From assembly GCF_947495205.1 (NCBI RefSeq), contig NZ_CANLXV010000012.1:57897-121896 (forward strand): a stretch of 64,000 nucleotides of DNA, in the 5' to 3' direction. Source of the stretch: an uncultured Polaribacter sp. (GTDB lineage: Bacteria; Bacteroidota; Bacteroidia; Flavobacteriales; Flavobacteriaceae). Numbering within the stretch: position 1 is the stretch's first letter; every line of letters begins with the position of its first letter. The notes under the pieces are model-generated. The model was not told the origin of the DNA. It did not search any database and saw nothing but the letters and a program-made list of their open reading frames with translations. The position numbers and the translations under genes are program-made. Shown piece by piece: positions 19,141 through 29,098 of the stretch.

Positions 19141-19314
19141 ATGAATAATCCATTTAAAAAAATACTTCCAAAACACAAGGTATCTCCAGTTGTAAAACGG
19201 AATGTATTGTTGGATGTAAAAATGTTAGAAAAAACATTTAAAATTGCAGATAAATATGTGCTGAAATACCCTAAAACATTAACTAACTTTTTTATTGATA
19301 GTAAAGATAAATAG
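19141..19314 (+). CDS. 57-residue conserved-looking companion of the ECF sigma gene
   Basis: An ATG 8 bases after the sigma-factor stop opens a 57-residue frame (MNNPFKKILPKHKVSP, ending TNFFIDSKDK) that stops at 19314, just before a strong terminator. It is basic, has no transmembrane helix or zinc motif, and contains one amphipathic helix (RNVLLDVKMLEKTFKIADKYVLK). Position and spacing make cotranscription with the sigma factor nearly certain. It does not look like a classical membrane-spanning anti-sigma factor; a soluble sigma-binding regulator is possible but only a guess from position. Confidence 0.65.
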   Translation: MNNPFKKILPKHKVSPVVKRNVLLDVKMLEKTFKIADKYVLKYPKTLTNFFIDSKDK

Positions 19315-19362
19315 TTGATGTAATTCAAATTAAAAAAAAATACTTTGTTAGTTGTAATGCTC

Positions 19363-19397
19363 AAAAAACTCAAGATAAATAATATCTTGAGTTTTTT
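19363..19397 (+). terminator. terminator of the ECF sigma unit
   Basis: A 15-bp perfect stem (AAAAAACTCAAGATA with TATCTTGAGTTTTTT) around a five-base loop, ending in a T-run. It lies 49 bases after the small companion gene. Confidence 0.9.
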
Positions 19398-19468
19398 ATT
19401 TTTATTAAATTTTAATTATCAAAGGGAATAGGTGATTTATTGAACCACGATTTATGAAAACAATATAA

Positions 19469-19576
19469 CAAGGTGCAGTACTCATCAGCTTTATCAAACT
19501 ACTGAATAAACTAGGAGTTGAAATGATTTTAGCAGGTATATCTGATGCGCTTTATCTTGGAATTAATATAAAGTAA
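19469..19576 (+). pseudogene. STAS-domain (RsbR/RsbS-like) fragment
   Basis: In one frame, directly after a stop, there are 35 residues containing SFIKLLNKLGVEMILAGIS and ending LGINIK before TAA. The pattern LLxxLGxExILxGI followed by a short gap and LGI resembles the C-terminal half of RsbR-type STAS domains, which form stressosomes. No start codon precedes it in frame and the middle seems shortened, so it reads as a decayed copy. The identification rests on a short motif only. Confidence 0.35.
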
Positions 19577-19969
19577 GTACTGCAGTAATTTGCAATGAAG
19601 TACATTAAAAAGTAGTTAAAAACTAATTTAAAGACAGTAAAAAACTAGTTCTTCAATATGTCTAAAGTTCTTTTTATTCAATGATTATATATCAAAGGTA
19701 GAGTGCATTAGAGGGTTTTGAAAATGTAGTTTTTTTTCTCTGCATGCCAAAAGAATGAGTTATAGTTATGTTGTGCAATAATTACTAGAACTCTATAGTT
19801 TTTATGTGTCTATTTTCGCTGTTTCAAGAAGTATTAGTGTATCACAAATAATGTAATTAACAATTAAAAACAGGCCTATGTAAGCTGCTTATTTAATTGT
19901 TTTGATAATGATTTAAAAAATAGAAATTAGAAGCTGGAAAATTAATTTAAACTCATTTTAGCTTTATTT

Positions 19970-20011
19970 AAAAACAGGATTAAATTATGAGTAATTTAAT
20001 CCTGTTTTTTT
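19970..20011 (-). terminator. terminator downstream of the outer-membrane-type gene
   Basis: Stem of about 18 bp (AAAAACAGGATTAAATTA and TAATTTAATCCTGTTTTT) with loop TGAG and runs of T on both sides in the respective directions. It lies 54 bases beyond the minus-strand stop at 20065. Confidence 0.85.
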
Positions 20012-20064
20012 AAACTTGCACAGTTTTTAGGATAGTTTCATAATTAATTTACCCCATTGTTTTT

Positions 20065-20856
20065 TTAATCAAACAAAGGGTAACTAAAGTTTAGGTGATA
20101 TATTAAACCAATTTGAAAATTAAAAGCCCATTCGTTATTTCTATTTTCAAAAACATCAGCAATTAAACCATCTAATTCATCTGTTAAAAAATAAATATAA
20201 TTTACTTGAGGCACAAGATCTAACTCTTCTGTTATTTTTATTCTTGTACCAATACCTACATTAAAAGCAAAGGTTTCTCCTTTACCTATACTTAAATGAT
20301 TGGGATCTTGGTATTTGTTTGGAAGTACAGAAGGGTCTTGAGTCCAGTCACCCAATTCAGATCTTAAATCATTGTTATAAAATGAGTATTGTGCACCAAA
20401 CGTAAAGAATGGATTAAGCAGCATATCTGAGTGAGGATATATAAACTCTTCTAAAGGGTTTAAATAATATTCTAAATTTATACCTACGTTAAACATATTA
20501 ACGCTTCCTTTCATGGCTCTTAACTTGGCTCCTCCTATACTTTGTTTTTCGGCCCATTTACCAACATGTTCTAAGTTTGTACTTTTTATATACTGTAACT
20601 CAGTTTTAACCATTAAATGATTATGCAACACATTGTTAGGGTCCCAACGTAATGTACGGTTGTAAAAACTTAGATAATGCGATACAGAAAATGAAAGGTC
20701 AGTGTTTTTTATTTCACTTTTAAAGTGGCCTCTTTGGCCGTAATCTGATTGTAAACTAGTTGAACCCACAAATACACCAATTTCATGAGTGTAATGTTGT
20801 GCGTTAAATTTTAGAATACAAACAATTACAAAAAGAATTGTAATGGAAGTTTTCAA
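20065..20856 (-). CDS. secreted/outer-membrane beta-barrel-like protein (THC0290_0291-type)
   Basis: A Sec signal (MKTSITILFVIVCILKFNAQ) begins this 263-residue protein. The body has alternating aromatic-rich strands and ends in a phenylalanine-containing strand (NLNFSYPLFD), as expected for a small outer-membrane barrel. The opening HEIGVFVGSTSLQSDYGQRG is one I associate from memory with a flavobacterial family named THC0290_0291, of unknown function; that assignment is tentative. It has its own strong promoter at 20881-20912 and a terminator behind it, so it is a single-gene unit. Confidence 0.65.
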   Translation of the reverse strand: MKTSITILFVIVCILKFNAQHYTHEIGVFVGSTSLQSDYGQRGHFKSEIKNTDLSFSVSHYLSFYNRTLRWDPNNVLHNHLMVKTELQYIKSTNLEHVGKWAEKQSIGGAKLRAMKGSVNMFNVGINLEYYLNPLEEFIYPHSDMLLNPFFTFGAQYSFYNNDLRSELGDWTQDPSVLPNKYQDPNHLSIGKGETFAFNVGIGTRIKITEELDLVPQVNYIYFLTDELDGLIADVFENRNNEWAFNFQIGLIYHLNFSYPLFD

Positions 20857-20880
20857 GATATAGGGGTCTAATGTTTAAAT

Positions 20881-20912
20881 CAAAAGTAAATGTTTTTTTT
20901 CTTTAATCAAAA
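20881..20912 (-). promoter_or_regulatory. strong Bacteroidota promoter for the barrel-like gene
   Basis: Minus-strand TTTTG ending at 20908, a 19-base spacer, then TACTTTTG (20888-20881). Both boxes and the spacing match the Bacteroidota consensus; the start codon is 25 bases further on. Confidence 0.7.
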
Positions 20913-20919
20913 CAAAGTA

Positions 20920-22533
20920 CTATTTAATTGTAAACACATTTCCTTCTAAAAAGTTATTTGCTCTAACTTCTAATTCTTGTTTAAAATAAATAACTTCCTC
21001 AGGTTGTTGTTTCTTTAAAAAATTACCAGTGTCCCAGATCTTATTGTTATTCTTATCTACTATTGCTCTAAAATAATATTTTTTAGGTTCTAAAAGATCA
21101 AAAACTAGTTGTTTAGAGTTTTTAACGTAAACACGTTCAATAATTTGATCTTTTTCATTTCCTGAAAGTAAATCAATAATTAAATTTTTATTTTTTATGT
21201 TGACGATATCTAAAGTGATTCTGCCGTAATCTTCTAGTTCTTTAGTTCTAATATTGTAATTTAGAGTATCATTTTCTGTATTAAAAATATCTTTAAAAGT
21301 ACCTGGTAATATTTTAATGTTGTACTTTTCTTTTTGTTTGATGTCAAACAAAAAACCTATTTTATTTTCTTTTTGAGATACAAAATTTTTAAAAGAAACA
21401 TTTAAAGTATCTTTATTGGTAATTACAATTTTAGTGCTATCTATAAGATTTATTGGGTTATTCCCTTTAATAAAAAAGGTGTCTCTAAAATGTAAAACGC
21501 CATTAATGTTGGTTGAAAGTTTTAAAGAATCTATTTTCTTTTTTCTAAGAAAAACGGTTACAGTATCTAAAAAATTTGCATTAGCAACTGTAAAGTTTAA
21601 AGAATCTGCCTGAATTGGTGTATGCCAATAATTTAAAGTATCCTTTTCTAAATCTAACTTAGCTACACTTCTAAAAGAATCTGGTACTTTAGAAAGTAAA
21701 TTTACTTTTAAATCTTTAATTTTTCCTTCATAACCAAATTCAATTTTACCTTTAGTAACCTCTTTAGCTCTTTTAAATTTATAAGGTTGAATTTCTTTAA
21801 AAAGTTTGGTGTCTTTTATTAAAATACTGTCTTTGGGTAAATATAAAGTGTCTGAATAAAAACCAATTTTATCTGTTTTTGGATTAAAAATGTAATTGAT
21901 GTTTGATTCTTCTAAGGCAATTAAAAAATATTTACCTTTTCTTAAATTTGTAAATTTAAAGAACGTTGTGTCTAATGCTGTTGCAACATAATTTGGTTTT
22001 TCTTTGTATACTATAGAGTCTGTGTAGGTGCTATCTATTCTATATAAACCTAAATTTGTTCTTTTAGGGTTTGTGTTTTTAAATGCATCAGAAATAGCGC
22101 CAGAAGTTGTTAAAGAATCAATATAATTCCCTGTAGAAAATACATATTTAAAACCTTCTAAAGTATTACCTTCATTATTATCTTGTATGGCGTTTCCTAA
22201 ATTAAAAATATAGGTTGAGTTTGGTTTTAAGCTGTCTAAGATTTCTATAGTTAAAAATTTACTTGCAGTACCTTGAGGTGTAATTAAAAGTGGATTTTTT
22301 AATGGTGGAGAAACTACCAATTGTTTGTTTAAATCTTTTGTTTTTACAAATTCGTCAAAATAAAGTTTTATTTCTTTTTTGCTAAAATTAAGGGTTTCAT
22401 AAGGTGGATTAGCTGTAACAAAAATTGGTGCATTTTCGTCTTTAGGACCACCATCTGGTCTTCCCGTTTTTGCACAATTAGTAAGTAAAAGGCAACCTAC
22501 AATACAAATAAAAAAGTTTACTATTTGCTTCAC
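20920..22533 (-). CDS. lipoprotein with N-terminal bacterial Ig-like domain
   Basis: Residues 1-20 form a lipoprotein signal (CLLLTNCAK, lipidated Cys about 20). The next 110 residues match the Ig-like Big_5 domain found in many Bacteroidota (PIFVTANPPYETLNFSKKEIKLYFDEFV; later NSTYIFNLGNAIQDNNEGN and FKYVFSTGNYIDSL). The rest of the 537-residue protein is beta-strand rich, lacks cysteines and includes a carboxypeptidase-regulatory-like stretch (FTNLRKGKYFLIALEE). It is probably exposed on the outer membrane or in the periplasm. Function is unknown. It lies between comF and the barrel-like gene on the same strand and could be cotranscribed with comF (55-base gap). Confidence 0.75.
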   Translation of the reverse strand: MKQIVNFFICIVGCLLLTNCAKTGRPDGGPKDENAPIFVTANPPYETLNFSKKEIKLYFDEFVKTKDLNKQLVVSPPLKNPLLITPQGTASKFLTIEILDSLKPNSTYIFNLGNAIQDNNEGNTLEGFKYVFSTGNYIDSLTTSGAISDAFKNTNPKRTNLGLYRIDSTYTDSIVYKEKPNYVATALDTTFFKFTNLRKGKYFLIALEESNINYIFNPKTDKIGFYSDTLYLPKDSILIKDTKLFKEIQPYKFKRAKEVTKGKIEFGYEGKIKDLKVNLLSKVPDSFRSVAKLDLEKDTLNYWHTPIQADSLNFTVANANFLDTVTVFLRKKKIDSLKLSTNINGVLHFRDTFFIKGNNPINLIDSTKIVITNKDTLNVSFKNFVSQKENKIGFLFDIKQKEKYNIKILPGTFKDIFNTENDTLNYNIRTKELEDYGRITLDIVNIKNKNLIIDLLSGNEKDQIIERVYVKNSKQLVFDLLEPKKYYFRAIVDKNNNKIWDTGNFLKKQQPEEVIYFKQELEVRANNFLEGNVFTIK

Positions 22534-22588
22534 TGAAATTAAATTTTATACAAATTAACAACATATTTTTCATTTAAAATCATAAAAC

Positions 22589-23281
22589 TTATTCCGTAAA
22601 AGCAATGCTTAAGACACTTACTTTAATGTTTTTTGTTTTTTGAAGTTCTTTTGCACAAGCTTCAATAGTTGCACCTGTTGTAATTACATCATCTACCAGC
22701 AAAACATGTTTGTTTTCAAAGTAGGAAGTATTTTTTAAGAAAAACTTAGTATCTAAGTCGTTAAATCGTTCAAAACGAGATTTAAAAGTTTGGGTTTTGC
22801 CTGCAAATTTTCTTAATAAAATATGTTCAATTAAAGGTTTTTGAAGGTGTTCGCTAATTTTTAAACCAAATTTATAGACTTGGTTGTAGCCTCTTTCTTT
22901 TTTTCTTTTGGAATGCAATGGCACAGGTATTATGCAATCAATTTCTTTAAAACCGTTATTTTCTGCAAATACTTCACCCAACCAATTTCCAAAGAAAACA
23001 CCAATGTCTTCATTATCTTTGTACTTTAATTCGTGAATTAGTTTTTTGGTAATTCCTTCTTTTCTAAAAAATAACAAGGCGTAAGCTTTTTCTATACTTA
23101 CTCTTCCGTAAAATGTTTTTGCAACTTTGTTATCCGTATAATTTGCAAAATTAGTTAAAGGTAAATCGTGTCTGCAAAAAGTACACAATATATTTTCATT
23201 TGCAACCAATTGATTTTCGCAATTAGCGCATAATTTTGGATAGAAAATATAAAATAAGTCTTTAAGAGATTTTAATAGCAC
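22589..23281 (-). CDS. ComF family phosphoribosyltransferase-like protein
   Basis: Two cysteine pairs (C18/C21 and C33/C36) make the N-terminal zinc-ribbon of the family, followed by a phosphoribosyltransferase fold with PVPLHSKRKKERGYNQ and the PRPP-binding motif LLVDDVITTGATIE near residue 190. Homologues (ComF, GntX) take part in DNA uptake and transformation in other bacteria; the biochemical step is not settled. The 230-residue length is normal. It is divergent from glyS. Confidence 0.9.
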   Translation of the reverse strand: MLLKSLKDLFYIFYPKLCANCENQLVANENILCTFCRHDLPLTNFANYTDNKVAKTFYGRVSIEKAYALLFFRKEGITKKLIHELKYKDNEDIGVFFGNWLGEVFAENNGFKEIDCIIPVPLHSKRKKERGYNQVYKFGLKISEHLQKPLIEHILLRKFAGKTQTFKSRFERFNDLDTKFFLKNTSYFENKHVLLVDDVITTGATIEACAKELQKTKNIKVSVLSIAFTE

Positions 23282-23392
23282 TTTTTGTTTTCAATATACA
23301 TAAAAATGATGATTCTGTTTTACTATAATATCTTCAATATTAAAATATCATGTTTTACTTTTTTTATAATGCAAAATGAACTCTTTTTTTTA

Positions 23393-23422
23393 TTGAAAAA
23401 TTTTACGAATCGTTTATCTTTG
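23393..23422 (+). promoter_or_regulatory. glyS promoter, near-leaderless
   Basis: TTG at 23393-23395, a 19-base spacer and TATCTTTG at 23415-23422, a full match to the Bacteroidota consensus. The ATG starts only 8 bases after the -7 box, so transcription should begin within a few bases of the start codon. Confidence 0.8.
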
Positions 23423-23430
23423 TCGGCATT

Positions 23431-24978
23431 ATGGCAAAACAAGAAGATCAATTTAAAAAGGTATTATCGCACGCAAAAGAATACGGTTATGTATTTCAAT
23501 CATCAGAGATTTATGATGGTTTAAGCGCGGTTTACGATTACGCTCAAAACGGAGTTGAGTTAAAGAAGAATATAAGAGAGTATTGGTGGAAAGCAATGGT
23601 GCAAATGCACGAAAACATTGTAGGTATAGATGCTTCTATTTTAATGCACCCAACCACTTGGAAAGCTTCTGGACATGTAGATGCCTTTAACGATCCTTTA
23701 ATAGACAATAAAGATTCTAAAAAAAGGTACAGAGCAGATGTTTTGGTTGAAGATTTTAGAGAAAAAATAAACGAGAAAATTCAAAAAGACATAACCAAAG
23801 CAAAAAAACGATTTGGAGATGCTTTTAATGAAGAAGAATTTAGAGCAACCAATCAAAATGTATTGCGACGTCAAAAACAAATAGACGAAATTACAGTAGA
23901 GTTAACTCGAGTTCAGGAAGAAAGTGATTTGGCTGGTTTTAAACAACTAATTGAAGATTTAGGAATTAACTGTCCTGTTTCTGGTTCTAAAAATTGGACA
24001 GAGGTAAAGCAGTTTAACTTAATGTTTGGTACTCAAATTGGTGCTTCTGCAGAAAGTTCTACTCAAGTGTATTTAAGACCAGAAACAGCGCAAGGTATTT
24101 TTGTAAACTTTTTAAATGTGCAAAAAACTGGGCGAATGAAAATTCCTTTTGGAATTGCACAAACCGGTAAAGCCTTTAGAAATGAAATTGTTGCAAGACA
24201 ATTTATTTTTAGAATGCGTGAGTTTGAACAAATGGAAATGCAGTTTTTTGTAAAACCAGGCACACAAAAACAATGGTATGACTCCTGGAAAGAAACGCGT
24301 TTAAAATGGCATTTATCTCTAGGGATGGGCGCAGAAAACTATCGTTTTCATGATCATGATAAATTAGCGCATTATGCAGATGCAGCAGCAGATATTGAAT
24401 TTAATTTCCCATTTGGATTTAAAGAATTAGAAGGAATTCACTCAAGAACAGATTTCGATTTAAAAGCACACGAAGAATATTCTGGTAAGAAATTACAATA
24501 TTTTGACCACGAAGAAAATAAAAGTTATGTGCCTTATGTAGTAGAAACTTCTATTGGTTTAGATAGAATGTTTTTAGCAGTTTTTTCTAAAGCTTTACAA
24601 GAAGAGGCTTTAGATAACGGAACTTCTAGGACAGTTTTAAAATTACCTGCAGTTTTAGCACCATATAAAGCAGCTATTTTTCCTTTAGTAAAAAAAGATG
24701 GTTTACCAGAGGTTGCCAAACAAATTGTTGCCGATTTAAAATGGGACTTTAATGTGTTTTATGATGAAAAAGATGCTGTTGGTAAGCGTTACAGAAGACA
24801 AGATGCAGCAGGTACTCCATTTTGTATTACTGTAGATCATGATTCTTTAGAAGATCAATCGGTTACCATTCGTCATAGAGATACTATGGAGCAAAAACGT
24901 GTGGCTATTGCAGATTTAAAAGACATTATAAAAGCAGAAGTTGATGTAAAAACTTGGTTGCAGAAGATGGAAGCATAG
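23431..24978 (+). CDS. glyS: glycine--tRNA ligase
   Basis: The 515-residue protein is a class II glycyl-tRNA synthetase of the dimeric type (single chain, not the alpha/beta bacterial form). Visible landmarks are the start with YGYVFQSSEIYDGLSAVYDY, WKASGHV, the motif 2 area (YLRPETAQGIFVNF, then FRNEIVARQFIFRMREFEQMEMQFF), motif 3 (VVETSIGLDRMFLAV), and a C-terminal anticodon-binding domain (KLPAVLAPYKAAIFPLV). It charges tRNA-Gly in the cytoplasm. The start at 23431 is fixed by the promoter just upstream. It is transcribed alone, with a terminator at 25034. Confidence 0.97.
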   Translation: MAKQEDQFKKVLSHAKEYGYVFQSSEIYDGLSAVYDYAQNGVELKKNIREYWWKAMVQMHENIVGIDASILMHPTTWKASGHVDAFNDPLIDNKDSKKRYRADVLVEDFREKINEKIQKDITKAKKRFGDAFNEEEFRATNQNVLRRQKQIDEITVELTRVQEESDLAGFKQLIEDLGINCPVSGSKNWTEVKQFNLMFGTQIGASAESSTQVYLRPETAQGIFVNFLNVQKTGRMKIPFGIAQTGKAFRNEIVARQFIFRMREFEQMEMQFFVKPGTQKQWYDSWKETRLKWHLSLGMGAENYRFHDHDKLAHYADAAADIEFNFPFGFKELEGIHSRTDFDLKAHEEYSGKKLQYFDHEENKSYVPYVVETSIGLDRMFLAVFSKALQEEALDNGTSRTVLKLPAVLAPYKAAIFPLVKKDGLPEVAKQIVADLKWDFNVFYDEKDAVGKRYRRQDAAGTPFCITVDHDSLEDQSVTIRHRDTMEQKRVAIADLKDIIKAEVDVKTWLQKMEA

Positions 24979-25033
24979 TTTTTAGTTCTCTGCTTACTTG
25001 CTCTTTCTAACAATAAGTTTTTAATAGAATATT

Positions 25034-25073
25034 AGACCTCACAGCTTTTTAAAAGCTGTGAGGTCTTTTTTTG
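25034..25073 (+). terminator. glyS terminator
   Basis: A 16-bp perfect inverted repeat (AGACCTCACAGCTTTT with its complement) followed by seven T. It lies 55 bases after the glyS stop. Confidence 0.92.
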
Positions 25074-25081
25074 TTATCACT

Positions 25082-25120
25082 AAAAAATCCGTTAGAAAAT
25101 GAATTCTAACGGATTTTTTT
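25082..25120 (-). terminator. groESL terminator
   Basis: A 16-bp stem (AAAAAATCCGTTAGAA with TTCTAACGGATTTTTT) and a six-base loop, with a U-tract on the minus strand. It lies about 90 bases beyond the groEL stop and back to back with the glyS terminator. Confidence 0.88.
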
Positions 25121-25210
25121 ATCAGACTTCTCTACAATGTCGAAATGACAAGTTGAAGAGAAATAGTTTATTCACATAAGAGTAGAATAATTATCTGTGG
25201 TGATTCACCA

Positions 25211-26899
<1,689 letters not shown>

Positions 26900-26956
26900 C
26901 TATAATTTTTGTTTTTTGTTTGCTAAAGGCGAATAGCCAAAAGCAAATAGCTTTTT

Positions 26957-27232
26957 TTAAATAATTGCCAAAATATCAGATTCACGCATCATTAAATAAT
27001 CTACGCCGTCTAATTTTAAATCTGTTCCGCCATATTTTCCATATAAAACGGTATCTCCAACTTTTACAGTTAAAGGCTCATCAACTTTACCATTTCCTAC
27101 GGCAACTACTGTACCTCTTTGAGGCTTTTCTTTGGCATTGTCTGGTATAATTAGTCCAGATGCTGTTGTTGTTTCTGCTGGTGCAGGTTCTACAAGAACT
27201 CTGTCTGCTAAAGGTTTAATGTTTACACTCAT
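26957..27232 (-). CDS. groS: 10-kDa co-chaperonin GroES
   Basis: 91 residues with the GroES layout: [16 protein letters not shown], the mobile loop ([18 protein letters not shown]), the GTVVAVGNG strand and the ending [13 protein letters not shown]. It caps the GroEL ring. It is the first gene of the chaperonin operon. A terminator at 27351-27386 separates it from secG, and a sigma-54-like element lies 50-65 bases upstream. Confidence 0.98.
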   Translation of the reverse strand: MSVNIKPLADRVLVEPAPAETTTASGLIIPDNAKEKPQRGTVVAVGNGKVDEPLTVKVGDTVLYGKYGGTDLKLDGVDYLMMRESDILAII

Positions 27233-27280
27233 TTTTATATAAATTTTGAATAATTAAAATATTTTTAATGCACTCAATAA

Positions 27281-27297
27281 GTCAGAAATTGTGCCAA
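27281..27297 (-). promoter_or_regulatory. imperfect sigma-54-like element upstream of groES
   Basis: The minus strand reads TTGGCAC then AATTT then CTGAC. The -24 box TTGGCAC is perfect and the GG-to-GA spacing of ten bases is right for sigma-54, but the -12 box has GA where GC is expected. No TAnnTTTG box was found in this interval, so groESL may use a non-housekeeping promoter. Confidence 0.35.
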
Positions 27298-27350
27298 CTC
27301 ATTAAATCTGACAATTTTTCTTTGATTGTTTTTTTAGGCTAGTTTTAAGC

Positions 27351-27386
27351 AAAAAAAAATGCCAACGTGTCATTACGTTGGCATTT
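27351..27386 (-). terminator. terminator of the miaB-secG operon
   Basis: Stem AAATGCCAACGT / ACGTTGGCATTT with a six-base loop; the A-run at 27351-27359 gives the U-tract on the minus strand. It lies between secG and groES and separates the two transcription units. Confidence 0.9.
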
Positions 27387-27406
27387 GATAAGATTTTTAA
27401 AAGATG

Positions 27407-27736
27407 TTATTCTTTAACATCATCTTGTGTTGCAGGTGTTTCTGCGGGTGTTGTAGTTTCTACACCATCTAAAGTATTGTCTAACTTAAAGTTATTATCT
27501 CCATCTCTAGGAATTGCAAAATTTGCTAATAAAATTAAAGCAAACATAGCAATTGCTAAAGTCCAGGTTGTGTTGTCTAAAAATTTATTTGTGTTTTGTA
27601 CACCACCTAAAGATTGTGCACCACCGCCACCAAAAGAAGAAGATAAACCTCCGCCTTTAGGGTTTTGTACCATAACAATTAATATTAAAGCTATGGCTAC
27701 AATCAAAATAAGAATTAAAAAAGCTGTATAACTCAT
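27407..27736 (-). CDS. secG: preprotein translocase subunit SecG
   Basis: 109 residues with two membrane helices (about 5-22 and 50-67) joined by the conserved loop VQNPKGGGLSSSFGGGGAQSLGG, the hallmark of SecG, and an acidic low-complexity C-terminus. It is the small accessory subunit of the SecYEG channel in the inner membrane. It begins 6 bases after the TPR gene and is the last gene of the operon. Confidence 0.95.
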   Translation of the reverse strand: MSYTAFLILILIVAIALILIVMVQNPKGGGLSSSFGGGGAQSLGGVQNTNKFLDNTTWTLAIAMFALILLANFAIPRDGDNNFKLDNTLDGVETTTPAETPATQDDVKE

Positions 27737-27742
27737 TGTGTT

Positions 27743-28477
27743 TTATTTTTGTAAAATTTGTATTCTTTTAATTTGGTCTGCAAAGAAACCACTTTTTTCT
27801 GGATATTTCAAACTTAAAATTCGATAAGCTTGTATTGCATTTTCGTATTTCTTTTGCTCTAAATAAACTTTGGCTAAAGTTTCTGTCATTAGTGCATCAT
27901 CTTGTTGGTTTGTAGTTACAGGAACTACTAAGTTTTTACCTTTTTCTAAAGGTTCTATTTTTGGATTTTTTTCTATAAAAGTATCAATAATAGCCTCTTT
28001 TAAATTTACTTTTTTCTTTGGAGCTTTAAATACTTTATTGCTGGTTGAAAGTTGTAACCATTGATTAAAAGAATAGCTTTCTTGTGGCGAAAAGGCTATT
28101 GGTTTGCCTACTTCTAGAGTTTCTTTAACGGCAACCTTATCAATTTTATCACTGTGTTTTTGTACTGTTTTTTCTTTTGAAGTTTGTTCTGTATTAGAAA
28201 TTTTATCAGAAATTTGCTGATGGATATTTTCTTTGGTATGGAACGCTGTAGAGGTAATAAAATCGAATAGTATGCTTCTGTCTTTAGTGTATGCAGCAGT
28301 TAATTTTAACTCATTATTATATTTAAAACTATCTGTAGTTTTTAAACCTTTTAGATATAAAGCTCTCGCCGATTGAAAATAAGGATATTCTTCTAAAATA
28401 GATTTTAATTCTGCAGTTTCTAATTGCTGAATTTCAACTTTGTTTTCTAATAAACTTGTAAATCTATCTAATTTCAA
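27743..28477 (-). CDS. TPR-containing protein in the lptE-secG operon
   Basis: This 244-residue protein has no signal peptide. The N-terminal third contains helices such as LKSILEEYPYFQSARALYLKGLK, the middle is lysine-rich and probably disordered, and the C-terminus (TETLAKVYLEQKKYENAIQAYRIL followed by SLKYPEKSGFFADQI) is a clear tetratricopeptide unit. It lies between lptE and secG, an arrangement I recall as common in Flavobacteriia. A scaffolding role is likely from the repeat, but the partner is unknown. Confidence 0.75.
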   Translation of the reverse strand: MKLDRFTSLLENKVEIQQLETAELKSILEEYPYFQSARALYLKGLKTTDSFKYNNELKLTAAYTKDRSILFDFITSTAFHTKENIHQQISDKISNTEQTSKEKTVQKHSDKIDKVAVKETLEVGKPIAFSPQESYSFNQWLQLSTSNKVFKAPKKKVNLKEAIIDTFIEKNPKIEPLEKGKNLVVPVTTNQQDDALMTETLAKVYLEQKKYENAIQAYRILSLKYPEKSGFFADQIKRIQILQK

Positions 28478-28534
28478 AATTTATGATTTTAATTGTAGGT
28501 ATTCTTCCCTTTTGGTAAGGTTAGAAAAGGTATT

Positions 28535-29041
28535 TTACCATTTACCTACTGAGGCATTAAAAATATCTTGTGTAATTCTTTCTAGTATTTCTCTAAAAGC
28601 GGCTTCTTGCACAGCGCCAGTTAATTGTGCAGATGCTGCATAATCTGAATAGAAAGAAAAGGATTGTTCAAAATCTTTCTTTTCATCTAATTTATTTGCA
28701 TACCTAACATCTACTGTAATTGTAAGTCTGTTTTGAGCAGAAGTTTGGTCTGAGCTTGCGCTCATGGGCGCTATTCTATAACCGGTAATTTCTCCGCTAA
28801 AATGTAAATCGCCATTATTTGGTACTAAGTTTAGGTTGGTTTGTCTGGTAAATAAATCTTGCAATTCTAATGTAAATTGCTGACTTAAAGTTGGCTCAAT
28901 TAATGGCGCCTGATTTGGAAAAAAATCTATTTGAATCGTTTTGGCATCACCAACATCACCACCTGTAAAAGAATAAAACCCACAACTGGTTATAAGTAAT
29001 GTTAAAATTGCAAATAAAGAAATATAGCTATATTTTTTCAT
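28535..29041 (-). CDS. lptE: LptE-family LPS-assembly lipoprotein
   Basis: A lipoprotein signal ends at LLITSCGFY (Cys about 20), and the mature part has the LptE pattern of Bacteroidota: YSFTGGDVGDAKTIQIDFFPNQA, LTLELQDLF-type helix, NGDLHFSGEITGY, and LTITVDVRYANK, ending with two helices (FREILERITQDIFNASVGKW). At 168 residues the length is normal. By family it sits in the outer membrane plugging LptD, where lipopolysaccharide is inserted. It lies between the sigma-54 regulator and the TPR gene, with 57-base gaps. Confidence 0.85.
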   Translation of the reverse strand: MKKYSYISLFAILTLLITSCGFYSFTGGDVGDAKTIQIDFFPNQAPLIEPTLSQQFTLELQDLFTRQTNLNLVPNNGDLHFSGEITGYRIAPMSASSDQTSAQNRLTITVDVRYANKLDEKKDFEQSFSFYSDYAASAQLTGAVQEAAFREILERITQDIFNASVGKW

Positions 29042-29098
29042 GTAATATGAAGTTTTAAAATTGAAATATTAGGTTTTAAACTAAAACTTAAAATGATC

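Larger units (their letters stand above)
19398..20064. other. gene-poor region with a decayed remnant
   Basis: About 670 bases without an intact gene. It holds the STAS-like remnant at 19469-19576 and the hairpin at 19970-20011. The rest (19577-19969) has stops in all frames and no RNA-gene structure that I can recognise. Together with the remnant it looks like the site of an old gene loss. Confidence 0.6.

Noticed and set aside
18832..19373. Two hydrophobic frames on the minus strand opposite the ECF sigma gene
   Set aside because: They are shadows of the helical, Lys-rich coding strand; the plus strand has a recognisable sigma factor and small gene.
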